64,000 bases of DNA from Scytalidium lignicola (GCA_002812745.2 NCSJ02000039.1:62001-126000), one strand, 5' to 3'; shown: positions 21,074 to 35,043, numbered from the stretch's first letter. A program made the numbers and translations. Notes: generated by a model from the sequence alone, not told the origin.

Positions 21074-23431
21074 TCACTCATGCTTAACCTCCATCAACTT
21101 CTCCAGGTCCATGCCTGTCAGATCATCTGCGATCCAGGGACCTTTCTCTTCCTCAGTAGCACCATGGAATGCCTCTGCCCTCCTCATGGTCTGCACATCC
21201 AAATCAGTAACGTAAGCCTTCTCGTCACCCATGAGCTTCAGTCGGACTTCATGATCCGTATCAAGCATCATGTCGTCTTTCCAGAGCCGTCTCTGGCCAT
21301 CAAATATGCAGAGGACGCGCTTCTTCAGCTTCATCTGGGGAGTTGGGCACCCCCAGGATGACGGGTAATCCTTACGCTTCTTGCGGCCCTTGGTGTGCAA
21401 TGTCACTCCGCCTTTGGAGTGAGTAAGACCACGGGATTTTTGCACACCATTGGGTGGAGAGGTCTTTTTGCCTCTACGGTTAGATTTGGTGCGAATAGAG
21501 AACTCATCATCCATTGCGTCGTCGTCTTCATCCTCCTCGTCTTCTTCCATCGAGTATGAATTGATTGTCGTAACAGGTAGGGAGTTATTGCGGAGAGTCT
21601 CGTGCACATCCTTATCTTCTTCAACTTCGGCGAGTCGCTGAGCATTGATAGCCTCGGAAGGCTCCTCCTGTTGGACAATCCGTATGACACAGTCGTCCAA
21701 ATGCTCGTAGAAGTCTTGCGCATTCTGAAATGTGGCTGAGCAAGTCGAGCACTTTCCAGTTGCATCTGGGGCATATCCAGACAGCTTCTTTCCCGATCCA
21801 ATGGCGGATGAGGTCTTCTTTCGGCTATTTGGGGGAGTTTGTTCCACAGCGTGGACAGATGTGAGATGTCTCTTGAACACATCGGCACGGTTGAAGGACT
21901 TCTCCGCCGTTGATCCAGATCCTGGACAAAAACCGCAAACCATAGTTCCTTTGTAGTGGGTTAAAGTATGACGGTTCTTATCGTACTTTCTCGCAAAACC
22001 CTTGATGTGGTAATCGCAGGTTTGGATTGGGCATTTCTCGGGTCTCTCATTCTGATGAGTTAGCATGTGCGCTTTCAGGTCCTTGAAAACTCTTCCACAT
22101 TCTGGATAAGTGCAGCGACCTTTGTCTCGTGAGTCCTCGCTGCTGTAGTTTCCCTCTTGACTGCTGGAAGACCGAAGCGACCCGACGGACTCTTGTCGCA
22201 TTTGGTATGGGTACTGCGAATACTGTGGAGTCAAGTAAGGTGATTCGCTTCCTGACTTGATTGGTACAGGACTTCTTAGGGAATGGGGCGAAGGAACTGG
22301 TGATGTAGCAGGAAACATAGTTTGAGGATAATTAGACCCATCATTGGCTTGAGTTGTCGCTGTGGCCGGGCGACCGGTGTAGGAGGAAGTATTTAAAATA
22401 GAAGGATCTAAAAGGTTTCTCATAATTAGTGATCTTTCTTTACTAGGTTCTACTGAGGCAACATAGGTAGGAAACCAACAAGATGATTCAAGCGGAGGCA
22501 CGAAGTTCCCGCTAGATTGAGAAAAGAAAGGAGATTGATAAATTGGATAAGAATGACGAGGTGAAATGGGAGAGCCACCCGAGCTCCGAGGCCGACCAGC
22601 GGCGCTCGAGGCGGGAATAGGAGTGCCGAAAGCCTGAGAAGTGCGACGTGAAATAGAAGAAGTTGAAAAAGATGAGATAGGAGATTTGAAGCTGCCATCT
22701 CTTGAATGCATTCTTGATGCAGAAACAGGAGTAACTGGTGAAGACATCTCTCCAGAAGTGAATGGCCGATCCAACTTCATGCCATGGCCCGGAGAATCCA
22801 TGACTCTTGGGGAAGAAGTTAAAGTAGAGACAGAAGAAAGAGAGCCCGGGTGGGATGAGATAGAATGGCGTTGATGAAACGTAGATTTAGAGATTGCTTG
22901 ACACTCACCAAGTGATTTGGGTTGGCAAACGGTATTGTAGTCTAGAGTGAACTCCCCGTCCATGCCAGTAGCTGGGAAACTGTATTCGGCGTTTCCAAAG
23001 CCGTCGTACTGGGCAATGCTGGGAGTGATGCCTAGAGCGTTGTTTGGCGTCCATTCTGGCGCTGGAACGGTGCTATACATTGAATGTGGCGAGCCCATTA
23101 CTGAAGAGGTCGCTGAAGGGCCAGATGCTGTAGAGTAATTCGAGGGCGCGCGGAGCTCTGGTGACTCAAGCTCATAGAGAATAGGAGACTGCTTGCCATT
23201 CAAGTTAAACTGGGGTGCCTCGGCGAACATAGTAGTGGAATTGAAGCCTGTGGATGTTGGATACGATTCCTGACCGTCCACGTTGAACTCAGCCATGCTG
23301 CCATTTAGGATGAATTGCTGTTGAGAGAACATGTTGCCGGGCTCGGGATAGAGAACGTAGTCGTGATCTTCAATATCGTTGCTGAGATGCTGGGGGAGGA
23401 TATGGTAGTTGGAAACAGCGGTTAAAGCCAT
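21074..23431 (-). CDS. C2H2 zinc-finger transcription factor
   Basis: A single open frame gives 785 residues from the first in-frame ATG (MALTAVSNYHILPQ, start 23431). The same frame opens 18 codons earlier only from a GTG. The N-terminal 440 residues are disordered and rich in Ser, Pro, Gln, Asn. A finger block at about residues 440-550 reads CTYPECGRVFKDLKAHMLTH, then a second finger with a longer loop (C-x4-C ... H-x3-H, KYDKNRHTLTH), then CGFCPGSG...FNRADVFKRHLTSVH. A further C2HC-like unit, CSTCSATFQNAQDFYEHLDD, follows near residue 565. The C-terminus has an acidic run and basic patches (KGRKKRKDYPSSW). A candidate 5'-UTR intron lies at 23495-23580. The DNA target is unknown. The 11.5 kb upstream of it has no gene. 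Confidence 0.85.
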   Translation of the reverse strand: MALTAVSNYHILPQHLSNDIEDHDYVLYPEPGNMFSQQQFILNGSMAEFNVDGQESYPTSTGFNSTTMFAEAPQFNLNGKQSPILYELESPELRAPSNYSTASGPSATSSVMGSPHSMYSTVPAPEWTPNNALGITPSIAQYDGFGNAEYSFPATGMDGEFTLDYNTVCQPKSLGECQAISKSTFHQRHSISSHPGSLSSVSTLTSSPRVMDSPGHGMKLDRPFTSGEMSSPVTPVSASRMHSRDGSFKSPISSFSTSSISRRTSQAFGTPIPASSAAGRPRSSGGSPISPRHSYPIYQSPFFSQSSGNFVPPLESSCWFPTYVASVEPSKERSLIMRNLLDPSILNTSSYTGRPATATTQANDGSNYPQTMFPATSPVPSPHSLRSPVPIKSGSESPYLTPQYSQYPYQMRQESVGSLRSSSSQEGNYSSEDSRDKGRCTYPECGRVFKDLKAHMLTHQNERPEKCPIQTCDYHIKGFARKYDKNRHTLTHYKGTMVCGFCPGSGSTAEKSFNRADVFKRHLTSVHAVEQTPPNSRKKTSSAIGSGKKLSGYAPDATGKCSTCSATFQNAQDFYEHLDDCVIRIVQQEEPSEAINAQRLAEVEEDKDVHETLRNNSLPVTTINSYSMEEDEEDEDDDAMDDEFSIRTKSNRRGKKTSPPNGVQKSRGLTHSKGGVTLHTKGRKKRKDYPSSWGCPTPQMKLKKRVLCIFDGQRRLWKDDMMLDTDHEVRLKLMGDEKAYVTDLDVQTMRRAEAFHGATEEEKGPWIADDLTGMDLEKLMEVKHE

Positions 23432-23485
23432 TCTCGGTGGGGGAGTGAACAGTGATGGCTGGCTAGTGTCTTGATTGTGAGCCAC

Positions 23486-26400
23486 AATCGCCGACTTGGG
23501 CCGATGTTAGTGATCTCTCTAGTCGATCAACTCTTGGTGCATCGCCCACCGAGACGCCCAAGCTGGAGAAAGCTTCGTACCTTGGGAATTGGAGAAAACT
23601 CCAAGATCTGGAACAAACACCTTGCACTCTGCTCTAATCTAGGGCGTAGGACTTCGGTTGAAGGAGTATTAAAAGTTGAAGCTGGTGGAGGAGAGGATTG
23701 TGTCGCGCACGCGTCGTCCGCACGGCTAGCAGTGAAGATTTATCCTTTGCCCACTTGGGAGACAGTAGTGCTGATCACAAGATATTGGTTTGAGACTGAG
23801 AAGTGAGACACGAGCAGCTATCAGCAGGTGGCAAAAGACGGCGACTATATAGCTCCGGACGTGAGGTGGGAACTCGAGTGCTAGTGTTGAGAGTCGGAAC
23901 GTTGAGATGGCCCGGCGGCGGCGGGTAGCTTAACAGATTCAAGTGTAGGACTCAGGCACGATGATGATAATGGGTAGTGTGAGAATGAAGAAGCACGGGA
24001 AGTGTCTTCAAACTCAAGGCCTGGTATAATGTCTTGACTCAACACAGGAGTCGAGCAGTATCGGGTTGAGGAGGGCGGAATGGTCGACCCGAGAATCTTA
24101 TACCTGGAGGAGCAAGATGGAGATGGAATGGAATCTCGTCCTCCAGAGCATCGGGGGCATGGATATAATATTGATTCGACACCGCAGCGACGCTCTGCGA
24201 GAGCTAACAGGGGGTGGCCAGTAGTCTCGCACCAAGGCTTGGCGGGATATGGGTGTGATGAGTGTGTTGACTGTGTTGAGGTGGTGGCAGGCAGTAAGTC
24301 GCAGTCTGTTCAGTTAGTTGCTGCCCCGGCCTTGTGGCAGTCGCAGTTGCCAAACCCAGCAACAGGAAGCAAAGAATGCGCAGCTGGGGCTTAACCATCA
24401 AGGGCTGCCCGGGGGCCAAGTGCCAGGGGCCAGGGGCGCATATCCGTGGCATCATGGTACATAGATCCATGTGCAGTCCCAAATGNCCTGGCTTTCCCCT
24501 TGCTGTCGATCTAGCCCGCCCTGGTGGGTGCCAAGGGCTGCGACAAGCCCAAGCACTGCTGCTCTGCTGCACCCGACAAGGGGCGCGCACCGCGGGGCCT
24601 TCCAGCACTGACCTGACCTCCCTCCCGTGTGANGACTCCGACTGCCCTGTGCAACCGCAACCACACCTAAACCCGAGGCTCTGTGTGGCAGTTTTTCGGC
24701 GGGTTGGTGGTTGTACGGCGTGTGCTTGGGAAGGTACAGTACAGTGCGGTACTGGACTGTACTCGGCTCCGGGGCAAATCTCGTCCCATCTTCGAAGTAT
24801 CCCGTTGTACAGATTGAATTTGCACAACTCCTGCTGGTCTCTCGTCCTCTTTTCTCACGCACACACGCAATAAGTGAATCGTACTGGATAATTAAGAATG
24901 TCAGCACACGGTCATTTTGTGGTTGCTCACTGGTCTGCTCGCTCGCCGGTCCTCGCGGTCGCGGCCATTCCGTACATTCCATCGAGCCCTATCCTGCCCC
25001 AATGGTGATGCTCATCACCATCGAACACCTCAGAGCCGTGTCCACGACCAGATTGCCAGACTGGCATATGTCTCCCGCCAGTGCACAATCTCCCCAAAAC
25101 AGACGATCGGCACTTGCCATTACAGAAACTGGCCAGCCATCGTTGACCTGCTTGAGGAAAGCGGACTGAGGATCCCGACCGATGGCGGTTGACAACACAG
25201 CACCCGCGCGACTCTTCTGCTGGTGCGAGCCCTAACAGCAGCGTACCAGTCCCCAGCCCAGTGTCAACCATGCCGCAAGCATTTGCCTCGCCTTACCGTA
25301 TTCCACGACGAACCATAGGGTCGTGTCGGGTGCTCTACAGGGGCTTTAGGGACCACCACATCCACTTTTAGGCTGTGTCCCATGGTGGTTGAAGAGGCTC
25401 GGCTGGTCTTCGTGAGATACGGTAAACTAGAGTATGTCCCTTCAACGGTCACGTCACAGGTCTAGGCAAGACCGTGGTGGGTGACCCCAGAATCATCGAG
25501 TGGTATCAGACTAATCATTGCTACAATACAGTAATGTCGCGATGATGCTACCAATGCAATGCACCTTTGGTAATAGTGTTGGCCAAAGGACCGAAATGTT
25601 TAGTTCGCATTTGACTTGCCGCGCTCTCGGAAAGAGAAGGTTTACTGTAAAGGCTGTGGTGATGCAACGCTCGTAATCTGCACCAACCACATCGCAGCAT
25701 CTCTCTCACACCTCATCGAAACCACCATCCAAATTATCATCCTCGATATCAGGCAATGTCTAAAAAGGGACACTACTGTATCATCTCTGGTTTCCACAGC
25801 CTTATCAGAAACAGGACGGTGCCTCAACTCGTCCAGATAAACTTCTCGTGGCTGGCATCTTACAGTAGGGCCGGGGAAGGCGATGCGAAGTGTCCCCTTC
25901 TTTCCCCTCCTCTCATTCTCCACCCCTCTCTCTCTCTGATTTTCCAAGATGTCACTGCTATTGACTGAGCCTAGCCTAGCTCTCCGCAACTCCACACAAG
26001 CACACAATAACTACTATATTGCTTAATCGCACGAATAAACAATGTCGCTTGTTACTTCTAAAAGTGGACAATTGAGCAGCATGCAAAGCCTAGGTTGCAT
26101 CAAGGTTAATCAACTGATCCCCATGGATTATTTGACATCGATGCAACCTCCCCAGACAAAACCATCCCGAGGCAGCTTCGCAGCGGATAGACCGAACTCT
26201 CTGTCGCAGTTGTTACATTTCCACAATAAAATCACAGGGCGGTTGGAATGCTTGCGCCGTCAAAAGGCGCCGTCGTATTATGATGGCTCATACTGCAAGT
26301 AATATCGTCAAGGTAATGCTCTACTGAAGATCGATAGATGTCGCAGCCGGGATAAATTGCGAGGGAATCATCAATTGGTTCCATCGTCAAGTATGAAAGA

Positions 26401-29400
26401 TCCTATATTAACAATTATTATTGTTGTTGTTATGGTCGTTGTTATGGGCAGAGAAGCAACGTTGCGCATCAAACAAAGCTGCTCGTCATCTCGATTTTCA
26501 ATAACTTGTTGCCTGGTAATCCAAGTCCATCATCAATCGACTGCATCTTCCAAGTCTTGGAGAGATACTGTACTTCGATCAGCCTGATGTTTTGTCATCA
26601 CCTCTTGGAGAACGTCACGGCACTTGACCATCCGTGGCTTACACTAGTGACTTCCAAGCCTCGATATGCTCATCTGGGACCATGCTGCGAATGCTACTGT
26701 GGTGCACCATCGTTGCGAAAATCAAGCAAATGCCACAAACACCCGCACAATACCACGAGTTTGGGGAGCATCAATCGCGATTACGGGATGACCCCCCATG
26801 ACCCGTGAACATCCCCTTCTCTTCTACCGGTACGGTACTGTAGGGTTTCCTCACAAACAGGGCTAGCGTCCAAGCCGAAGTGGCTCAGCAATGCCATTTG
26901 CAGTTGAGGTTGTCTCGTATGACAGCCAATCAGGAGGGCTCAATCTTGGAGAAAGCCACATTTATTCACGGGTGGCTAAGCGACAGAGATAATAAATGTT
27001 CAAAAATAGCAGTTCATCGGCATCCCCCATCGCATCGTACCGGGACCCCTCCACACCACCATCTACCCCAACGCGCCACTTTCGCGCAGGGCTGCAGCTT
27101 TTTCGCAGCAATCTTTGCTGTGTAGAGAGGCTGTGCTGCGATTAATCCATCCCTTTTCACCACTAACCTTTTGGAATTGAACCCACAATATCGTCATGAT
27201 ATCTAAGTTTACATTTTTAGGTTGTTTGCGCCAGGCAGTAGTTTTTAACCTCCACACCGACTCTATGCAGAATGACCTCTCGCCCGTGGTGTCTTGGTGT
27301 CTCAGAGCGGGAGGGGCATTGGAGATAACCTTCCCCTGGCCGATGTCTAGGACTCAACTCGCGGTTTTCCTCATCCACCCAAAAGCAACCACAGTTTAAA
27401 GTGCCCTGGTCTATTTCTAAGGCAGGACCCCACAGTTTATTTTTCGCGAGGCAGATTTCACTCTTTGTTTCTGATCTCATCGGTGGTGGACTCCAATTTG
27501 CCTTATGACCAAGTGGCCCGTCGTGTTGGCCCTCCAGGTCAAACGTGGTCAGAGACTGATACCCTGGGCCTTGAATAAGTTGCTGCCTTGAGATTAAGGT
27601 GTTCTGCCTCGTGTCTTGGAAATTCGAGCACAGTCAGCAGTGATAAACTCCCTGGGGTGTGCACATCTTGCGACGGTCACATCCTTATTCTTTGACTGTG
27701 CCGTCTGGGCCCAGTAATCGGGATCATCCAAATATTACCCGACGCTGTTCACTAATCGCCCATCAATGACCTCTTGTTCAACGGGAAAGGGGGAAGGGAA
27801 AGGTGGAAAGGATAAAATTTTCATCATCTTCAAGAGCCTCAAATCCTTACAATCTCCCATCATGCCCAATTACGGTACTCCCCCTTTAAACACACCTTTC
27901 TACCATCCCTAAATTCCTAAAGTTCCTGCCAAGCACCCATCTGCGGCCCAATCCCTCCCTTCCCGAGCGTTTAATTGGACATCTGCAAACCATCGGGATT
28001 ATTCCTACAAAATGCTGGACGAGGCCAGTGCCACCACCAGCCCTATGAGAAATTGCAATCATGGCATGATTGGCTCACAGCGAGCCTCCTGTTCCTGCAC
28101 CTTCGTGACTCCTTCACGTTATACTTCTGCAACAACTCACACTCACCTTCCAACCTCCACCCCAAACTTGGAAATGACGAGAGTTGTTGCCCTATTATTA
28201 GTGGATTTGGCCGATTATAAGGCAACGGACGGCACAAAAGGAGTAAATAGGGGCGACCATCGTGAGCGATCTTTGGTTACACACTCTGTGGGATCTGACC
28301 ATTTATCGCCGATACACTACACACACTTCGCAAAATTTCTCCCTAATACAGCCCGTGAGAAATAGCTTTTACAATGATAGGAGCTGCATTTCCGTTGGCA
28401 ACGGCATCAACCAACCTTCTCTCTCTCTTCTCCTCTCCTCTCCACTCCACTCCACTCCACTCAACCCTTTCTGACCACATGCTNAAAAAAACGGTGCTTG
28501 TGGCACGACCTATTTCTGCTGGCTGATTTTTTGCCACTTCTCCACCGTTACGAGATCTCCTGCATCAAATTGCAAAGCAGCTAAAAGCTCACCAGCAACA
28601 AGCAAACCGTCTGATACTCGCAGCAAGGCGATACCGATACGGTTTCGTGTGCAGAAAATGAAATTTCTCCCCTGGGCAAAAATGAAGCATAATAATTGGC
28701 GTTCGAGAATATTCCTCCTACCCTGTGGTCCCTCCCTTTTGCTGCAAATTACGGCATATCTCAAATTATTACNTTTTTTTCTACAGCGATCATTTCGTAT
28801 TTTGTTACCCTTCGCTTCTCTTCTCACGGATCCCCTGAACTGCATTTCCCAATTTTTGGGGAGAAAGGAGCCTTGTCGAAGATCCTGTTCCGAAATCCCC
28901 ATTGCGCAACGAGCCGATTGGTTCCGAGTACACGGAGAAATGAGAAGTTGGAATGAAAGGACTCGTCAGAACTCAAAAATGGGCGTGATTCATTTGCCGG
29001 AACTGAACGGTTTTGGGTTTTGCTAGGGGGAAGGGAAGGGAGGTAAAAAACGCTAGTATATGTTGCTTTGCTCATGGGTTGCTTGACTTTCCTACCGCCT
29101 CGTCGCCCTACGGCGCGCGGTGTGGAATTGTAGTGTACTACTGTAAGAAAAGGACACTGTAAGGGGTAAGCAGAGCGAAAGAGAGAACGACGGGCCCCAC
29201 GGCCCACGCGGATGAGCTTTGCGACCGTAAGCCCAAAGTGCAAAAGGACAGAACACAGACCATGCCACAGAAAAGCACACACCAACAAAAACCCACAAAC
29301 CCACAACACCCCTTACCCCTTCCCACACACCCTTCAACAAAACCCTCGTCTGTTCACGTACCCGCAAACCCAGAACGAAGAGGCCCCTGCAACAGCGTGC

Positions 29401-32400
29401 CACGTTCAAGGGTGGATAGGGCTGAGCCTAAGCACCAGCGATCGTTACTGCCCCGCTACCGAACCAATCGAAGCACACCGATTCGGACTCTCGGGCTCGC
29501 CGCTGCCATGCCCTCCCTGGCACACCCGTGCGGTGTGGAGTTCCTGGCTCCAGAGACAGCTCCGTATGCTAGCCAATGGCCAGGCGGCATTCCCCATAAG
29601 GCACCAAAGAAGCAATTACGCGATTGCGAGCGAGTAGCAAACTAAGATGACTGCAGCGATAGTCTCATGTCAGCCACACATCGGCCGACAAAGGCCGACT
29701 GAAATATTATGGGGAACGCTTGCGAAGCTTTTTTTTTATTCTTCTTTCTGTTTCGGGGTACATGTAGCTAGCTACTCCTGTGTTTTTCCTGTACTGTATT
29801 AATGCAGCAGTTACCCAAAACGATCAATGCATGTTTCGTTGTTTTGGAGATCAAGCCATGCGTGTGTGTGTGCGAGGTGTGGTTGTACTGTATGCGTGCG
29901 TATATGTACACAGATGTGGCTAAGTGTAAGGTAAATGGCAACTCNAATGGTAAGTTAACTTGTCCAGTATTCTTTTTTCTCATGCAGTGAGCCTGCGGCC
30001 GAAGACCAACAGAAGCATTCTTCAGCTTCCATATAAACGCCTCTTCGGTATATCTCTGTTGCTGATTCCCCTATTCGTCTCTTCGCTTCTTCACTCCCCA
30101 TTTTGGATTGCAGCGTGTGCAGGCTTCGTGATAAGGTATGTAAAAGCGGAGGGTAAGCTTCACAACAAACCCCTTAAGAGGCAAAAAGGGGTCCCCCTCT
30201 AGCCGTTTTTTCTTCCCACCTTATTGAGCTAGGGCCACATGGTTTTTTTCTCTAACCGTTCTCCGTATTTGCAAAATTAAGAGAAACACACAGAAATTTA
30301 AGGTCTCATTTTAGGGGTAAACGCCGGGCCTACCTATGCGGTGTACTGTACTGTAGTTTGTTGAAAAAAATGTTTTGTTGAAAGGGGGTTCGTTCGTTGG
30401 CATTGGTCTGTTTCTAAGTAAGACACGATGCAGCCAATCAGCGCTCTAGCGTGGTCTAACCTCCTCTGCCCGTTCCGGAATACAACGGGTGCTACCGAAA
30501 TTTTTTGTTGTTGTTGTGTTTGTGTTTTAAACCAACCAAACAAAAAATGCCAAAGGACCCNTTTTTTTTTTCTTAGGAAGTCTCAATCCGCCTAATGGTA
30601 TGAATCGATTTTTAAAGCCCCTGTACCCCTGGATCTAATTAATTAGCCTCTTTTCTTTCTTTCTTGCAAACGGGAAGTACTTGTCNAAAAAAAATTTGGT
30701 CAGGCTGGGTACCGAGGTACCGTATCCCAGTACCTCCTTCTTTTGATCGATCATTGGTTATTCGTTCAAATACGTGGCTCCTCTCCCGTTCGAAGTTAAG
30801 CGCATAATTTGCCCTGGGTCATCTGTTTCACAAAAGGGTTCACAAGGGACGGGATAGGATGTGGGAAAATGGGGATTATTGCGGATTTGCGTTTTTGGGG
30901 GGAACACTTGAGCCGTGCGTACTGTACCACAAGGCGTGTCCTAGGATACCCTCCAGTCGATATATTTGATAAACCAGGACAATATTAATATTACATTTCG
31001 CAAAGAAATCCCGGGATTGCCGTGGTTGCGTCGTTATTACTTGATCAAGGGTCATGAAAGAAAGAAAATATCTTTTCTCATTCCTCTAGCAACGCCTTTT
31101 TAATAGAAGAGTATTGTTTTTGTCGGGCTTACCCTAGAGCCTCGTCGTGGCTTCCAATTCTGCAGTATCAAAAAAGTTAGGCTTGTCCTAAGGAAAAGTG
31201 TCAGAGCCGCTGGAGCTTGTGGTCTTGGCTTGCTTCTCTTTCCCAAAAGTAAAACAAAAATGTCGCCATCCAAAACCGTCCCATCCTGCTGGATGCGCGT
31301 GCCGGCGGCAAAAGTTTAAACCCATGGAGTAAAAGTTTTTGGGGAGAGGATTTCTTTGGATGGCAGGGAAAGGATGGTATGTGGCTCAGTGATGCTGCTG
31401 GCGGTGTCGCAAATGAACCAATGGGATGACAGAACTTGATTAAGTTTCAACAGTTTCATAATAACCCATCACTTAGGTATCCCCTTGCCCTGCCTTTTCT
31501 GCCTCTTTGCCTTGCCTTGTCTTTGCGCGGCGTCGCTTCCCACTATTGCCTCTCTAATGACCTCTTCCATACGTCTGAGCTGCAGTGCAGCGGGCACAGT
31601 AATCAAGAAACCGAGAACTGATTATCAGAAAAAACCAAGGTCTTGTCGTCTTGTCCTCTAGAATGATGCCAAAGCAAGCGGGGGCATAATTACCCCAACC
31701 TTCTTCCTTGACCTAAAAATAAAGCACGGACGAGGCTTGGTGCTTGGCGGGATCTTCATCCTCACCCCAAAATTCCCAGATGCAGTCTGGCACATTTACC
31801 GCCCGGCTCTGCCCAAGAGGGCCCGGTAGATCATCAGAACAAAATCTGCCATTTGCTTGTGTTGGTGGTGTTCTGATGTCGCATTCCTTTTCGCTTGTGA
31901 AACCCCCTGGTGCCCAGCCAAGAGGATCGATTTGTGCCCATCAACGTGGTCCTAACTGTGTCGCAATTTGGACACCACACACCCCTCACCTCTTCCCCCT
32001 ATCCTACCGGAGCCGAGATATTTCAGTGGTTTAATTTTGACGCCATTTATATTAATGCGGCTCTGTTTTTGCCCTTCCTTCAAAGGCTCTCCAATCGAGC
32101 AGTGTGGATGTGTTTATCACGTCGTACCTGCACCCAATCAGAGAGCTGCCCAAACCTTAACCGGGTGAGTGGGTACCCATGCGGTCACCGCGCCAGTCGT
32201 ATCCTTTTCGGATGATAGATGCCACGGATCGCTTTCTGGCTTTCTTGGTGATTTGGTCACTTTCCTTCCCTCGGTAGGGACGGATGAGGCTCTGGCTCTG
32301 GCACTGTTGGGATCATTAAACTATTTGGAATGATATCCCTTCACTTTTCCCACCTGACCACAATTCATTTTGTTGGAATGCGCGTCCTCACTTGCAGAAA

Positions 32401-35043
32401 ACTGACCAAGGTGGGGTAAGACATACTCATTTTTGTGATATTTTATATTTATACTCACTCACCCTTAATCTAGCCGCTATCCGGCTGATCAGATCCTAAT
32501 CACTTACCGTATTAGGTAATTGTGGCCAAGCTTTGTCGATCCGGGACGCGTATGGTAGTTAATAACACATGCAATAAGGTGAGGGATATGCCGACGAGGG
32601 TTGGAATCTTGGGATCTTAAAACTCAATTTGGACTTTCATCCTCGCTCGTTTATTTGCGGTCAGCTTCCACGTAATAAAAATATGTCATATACTTGTTTT
32701 TCTTTTCCCTTATTATTGCGATAGACCAAAAAAGGCTCACGCATCAACTACGAACGACCATTGCTGGGATGTGCTGTACAAAAATCATTAAATTGTTATG
32801 CATCTGTGCATCGCATGTGGCAGGCGGTGGAAGCTCTTGTTCCATTTCGGACGAAGCCAAGCGATGCCTTCTTAAGGGGGGTGCTTTGCTTCCCCTCAAC
32901 CCTTCCCCCAAGCCCCCCCCCTCAATCTTGAAGGATCTAGACCTCTGATACATTGGCACACCAGTACTACCCTCAAAGCCGCGCGCATGTATTGCATTGT
33001 ATTGCATTCTTTTCTTCATACTGGATTAATTAGCCATGGTTAAGGACTGCTGCCCTCATAAACGTTCCATCAGTTTGCATCCAGATTGCTTGCCAGGTGG
33101 CTATTGGTTATGGCTAAGAGACTGTTCTAGGCTTTTGCTCTTCCCCAGACACGGCGACGGAGACATCCTTCTTCCCGTTGGCGATGGTACTGTAAGAGTG
33201 AGACATTTGATTACGCATGACTTATCACAAGTCAAGCTCTGAGACTTTCGGCCTATCAGGGTAAAACTCCATGTTAATTCGTTGGCTCGAGTATCTTTCG
33301 CTGCGTGGGCCTATCTGTCACCCTATCCCCTCCCTTACTCCCTTGGGCTTCCCTTTTCTGATAATGGTAACTGCATCATCACCCCTCCCTTCTCATGTCA
33401 TTTCACAAAAAGCTCCGGACGAAAAGAAATATGCTGGGTTAGCATGTCCAGCATACCCATCAAAGGGTTACATTCTCCATCCCGATTTGGTCGAATCGCT
33501 TATTGTATATCTTTCTGGATAGGCGTCGAAACTTGAACCCTCGCAAGATGGCTTGTGTATCTGCAAGTGCTTTTTGCTGGTGCATGTGTGACCACCCCTT
33601 TACAACCTAATTTACCAGCGGGCCCCGGGAAAAACGTGGCAGCCCGATCACTAGGAATAATCTTTTAAGAGTGAAGAAATGATGCTAACATTAATTTGTA
33701 TAAGCTTATGAGTGAGTATGGTTTGTGAAAAGTATCGCTGGTAGTATACTAGGTCGCTTGCCCAACATTTGGCCAGGCTTACGCTGGTTCTCCCGCTGCC
33801 GAGTACTGTACCCCATAGTGATTTCTGAGGGAGGGCCGGATGAGTTTTCTGCATGTCTTAGGACCTTGTGTCCTTATTCTGATTGTTTATTTCTTTTGTG
33901 AGGGCTTTCAAGTAAAGAATAACCTTTTCTCTTAAAAGGCTCCTGATCAGTATACTCTTAAAGCCACATGAAGCCACAAGTTGGCACCGAGGTGGCCGAT
34001 GATGGACTGCAAGCTGTCGGATGATCCAGTCTGGTTTAGGGTTGCGTATTGATTTCTTGGGTCTAGACAAGTGTTTCATTTATCGATTTTGCGATCATTT
34101 CGCATCATTGAACATGATCCATCCAGATACCTGGGTCAGGGTCCTCCACAATCCCGTATCCTATAACCATGATATCAATATAAATAAAGTTGATGCATTT
34201 GAGATACAACTAAGATGCTTGTGCTCTTGGAAATTTCCCACAGGAATCCCAATCCTTGTTTGAATATTGGTTGTTGTATCTCTCACATCCTGTGGCAATT
34301 CAATAGAGCCATGATTTCGCCCGTTGTGTTCCAGAGGACAGACGTAGCCACACCCAGCATCACGAAATAGCCTAGACCCAGGCCCTTATGGCTGCAGCAT
34401 CATCTGTTCTGTCGGGTCATTAGAGCATTTTTGGTCTTGCAGTACCAGATTACTGGAATTCAGGCACCATGTTAAGTATCCACTTACTCAGTTGAGATAT
34501 CTTGTGTCGACTCTATTACTAAACGTTAAAACACAAGACTATCACTATCGTGAATAGGTGTTAAATGATAAAAATGCTCCAATACCCTAGTTTGCTTATG
34601 TTTCTGAGCTTTGTGTTAATGAGGCCATCTTTGGCAGTCTCGATGTTCCTTCTGCTATCCCCGCCACCTGCAAGAATCATGAGATCGCACAAGCTTAGTA
34701 CTCATGCTGTCAACCTCCCCGTGCATTTCGATTCGGGTCCAAAGACGCCATATTATTGGGCTTTTCGCCGTGACTGGGCGCTGAGCAACACTAGTTGCCA
34801 CGGCTGTCTCTCTGCCGTTTAGCAAGGTGCTCGATGTGGCCCGGGTTGGGAGACGATCTAGAACAGGCGCCATCAACTGAGCCCGACAAATAGGTAAAGA
34901 TCAAACTAATGCATGCTGGATAAACTGAAATGTGAAAGCTTGGCATTTCATTAAGTGGAATCCGAACAAGATAAGAGGTTTTAATCTTGGAGGTTAAGGG
35001 GTTTTTCCTTTTTCAGTGGTCTGTCCTTGAAAGACTGGATTTT
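23486..35043. other. 11.5-kb region without a supportable gene, upstream of the C2H2 factor
   Basis: No protein family, tRNA or rRNA could be recognised on either strand, and open frames are short and without signatures. Base composition is ordinary, unlike the AT-rich transposon block further on, so this is not RIP-degraded repeat. What can be seen: several CCAAT boxes (near 26927, 29463, 30432, 32134), a pyrimidine-rich tract at 28421-28470 containing repeated CCACT units, GT-rich runs near 29863-29890, and scattered ACTGTA/TACAGT words (24733-24763, 26565, 26835, 29791, 29885, 30343-30356, 30920, 33186, 33800). It could be a long regulatory region, a non-coding RNA locus, or decayed sequence. 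Confidence 0.5.

Noticed and set aside
23432..23485. Upstream extension of the C2H2 factor to residue 1 at 23485
   Set aside because: That start is GTG, with a stop just upstream; the first ATG is at 23431.
24204..25271. Long overlapping open frames on both strands in a GC-rich patch
   Set aside because: Composition-driven: frames overlap on both strands, contain Ns and carry no recognisable domain.
29212..29645. Two overlapping open frames of 135-141 codons on the plus strand
   Set aside because: Overlapping frames rich in Pro, His and Thr with no family signature; a GC-rich low-complexity stretch rather than a gene.
33520..33550. Possible tRNA-like CTTGAACCCTCG segment
   Set aside because: The stem would need several mismatches and no cloverleaf fits.
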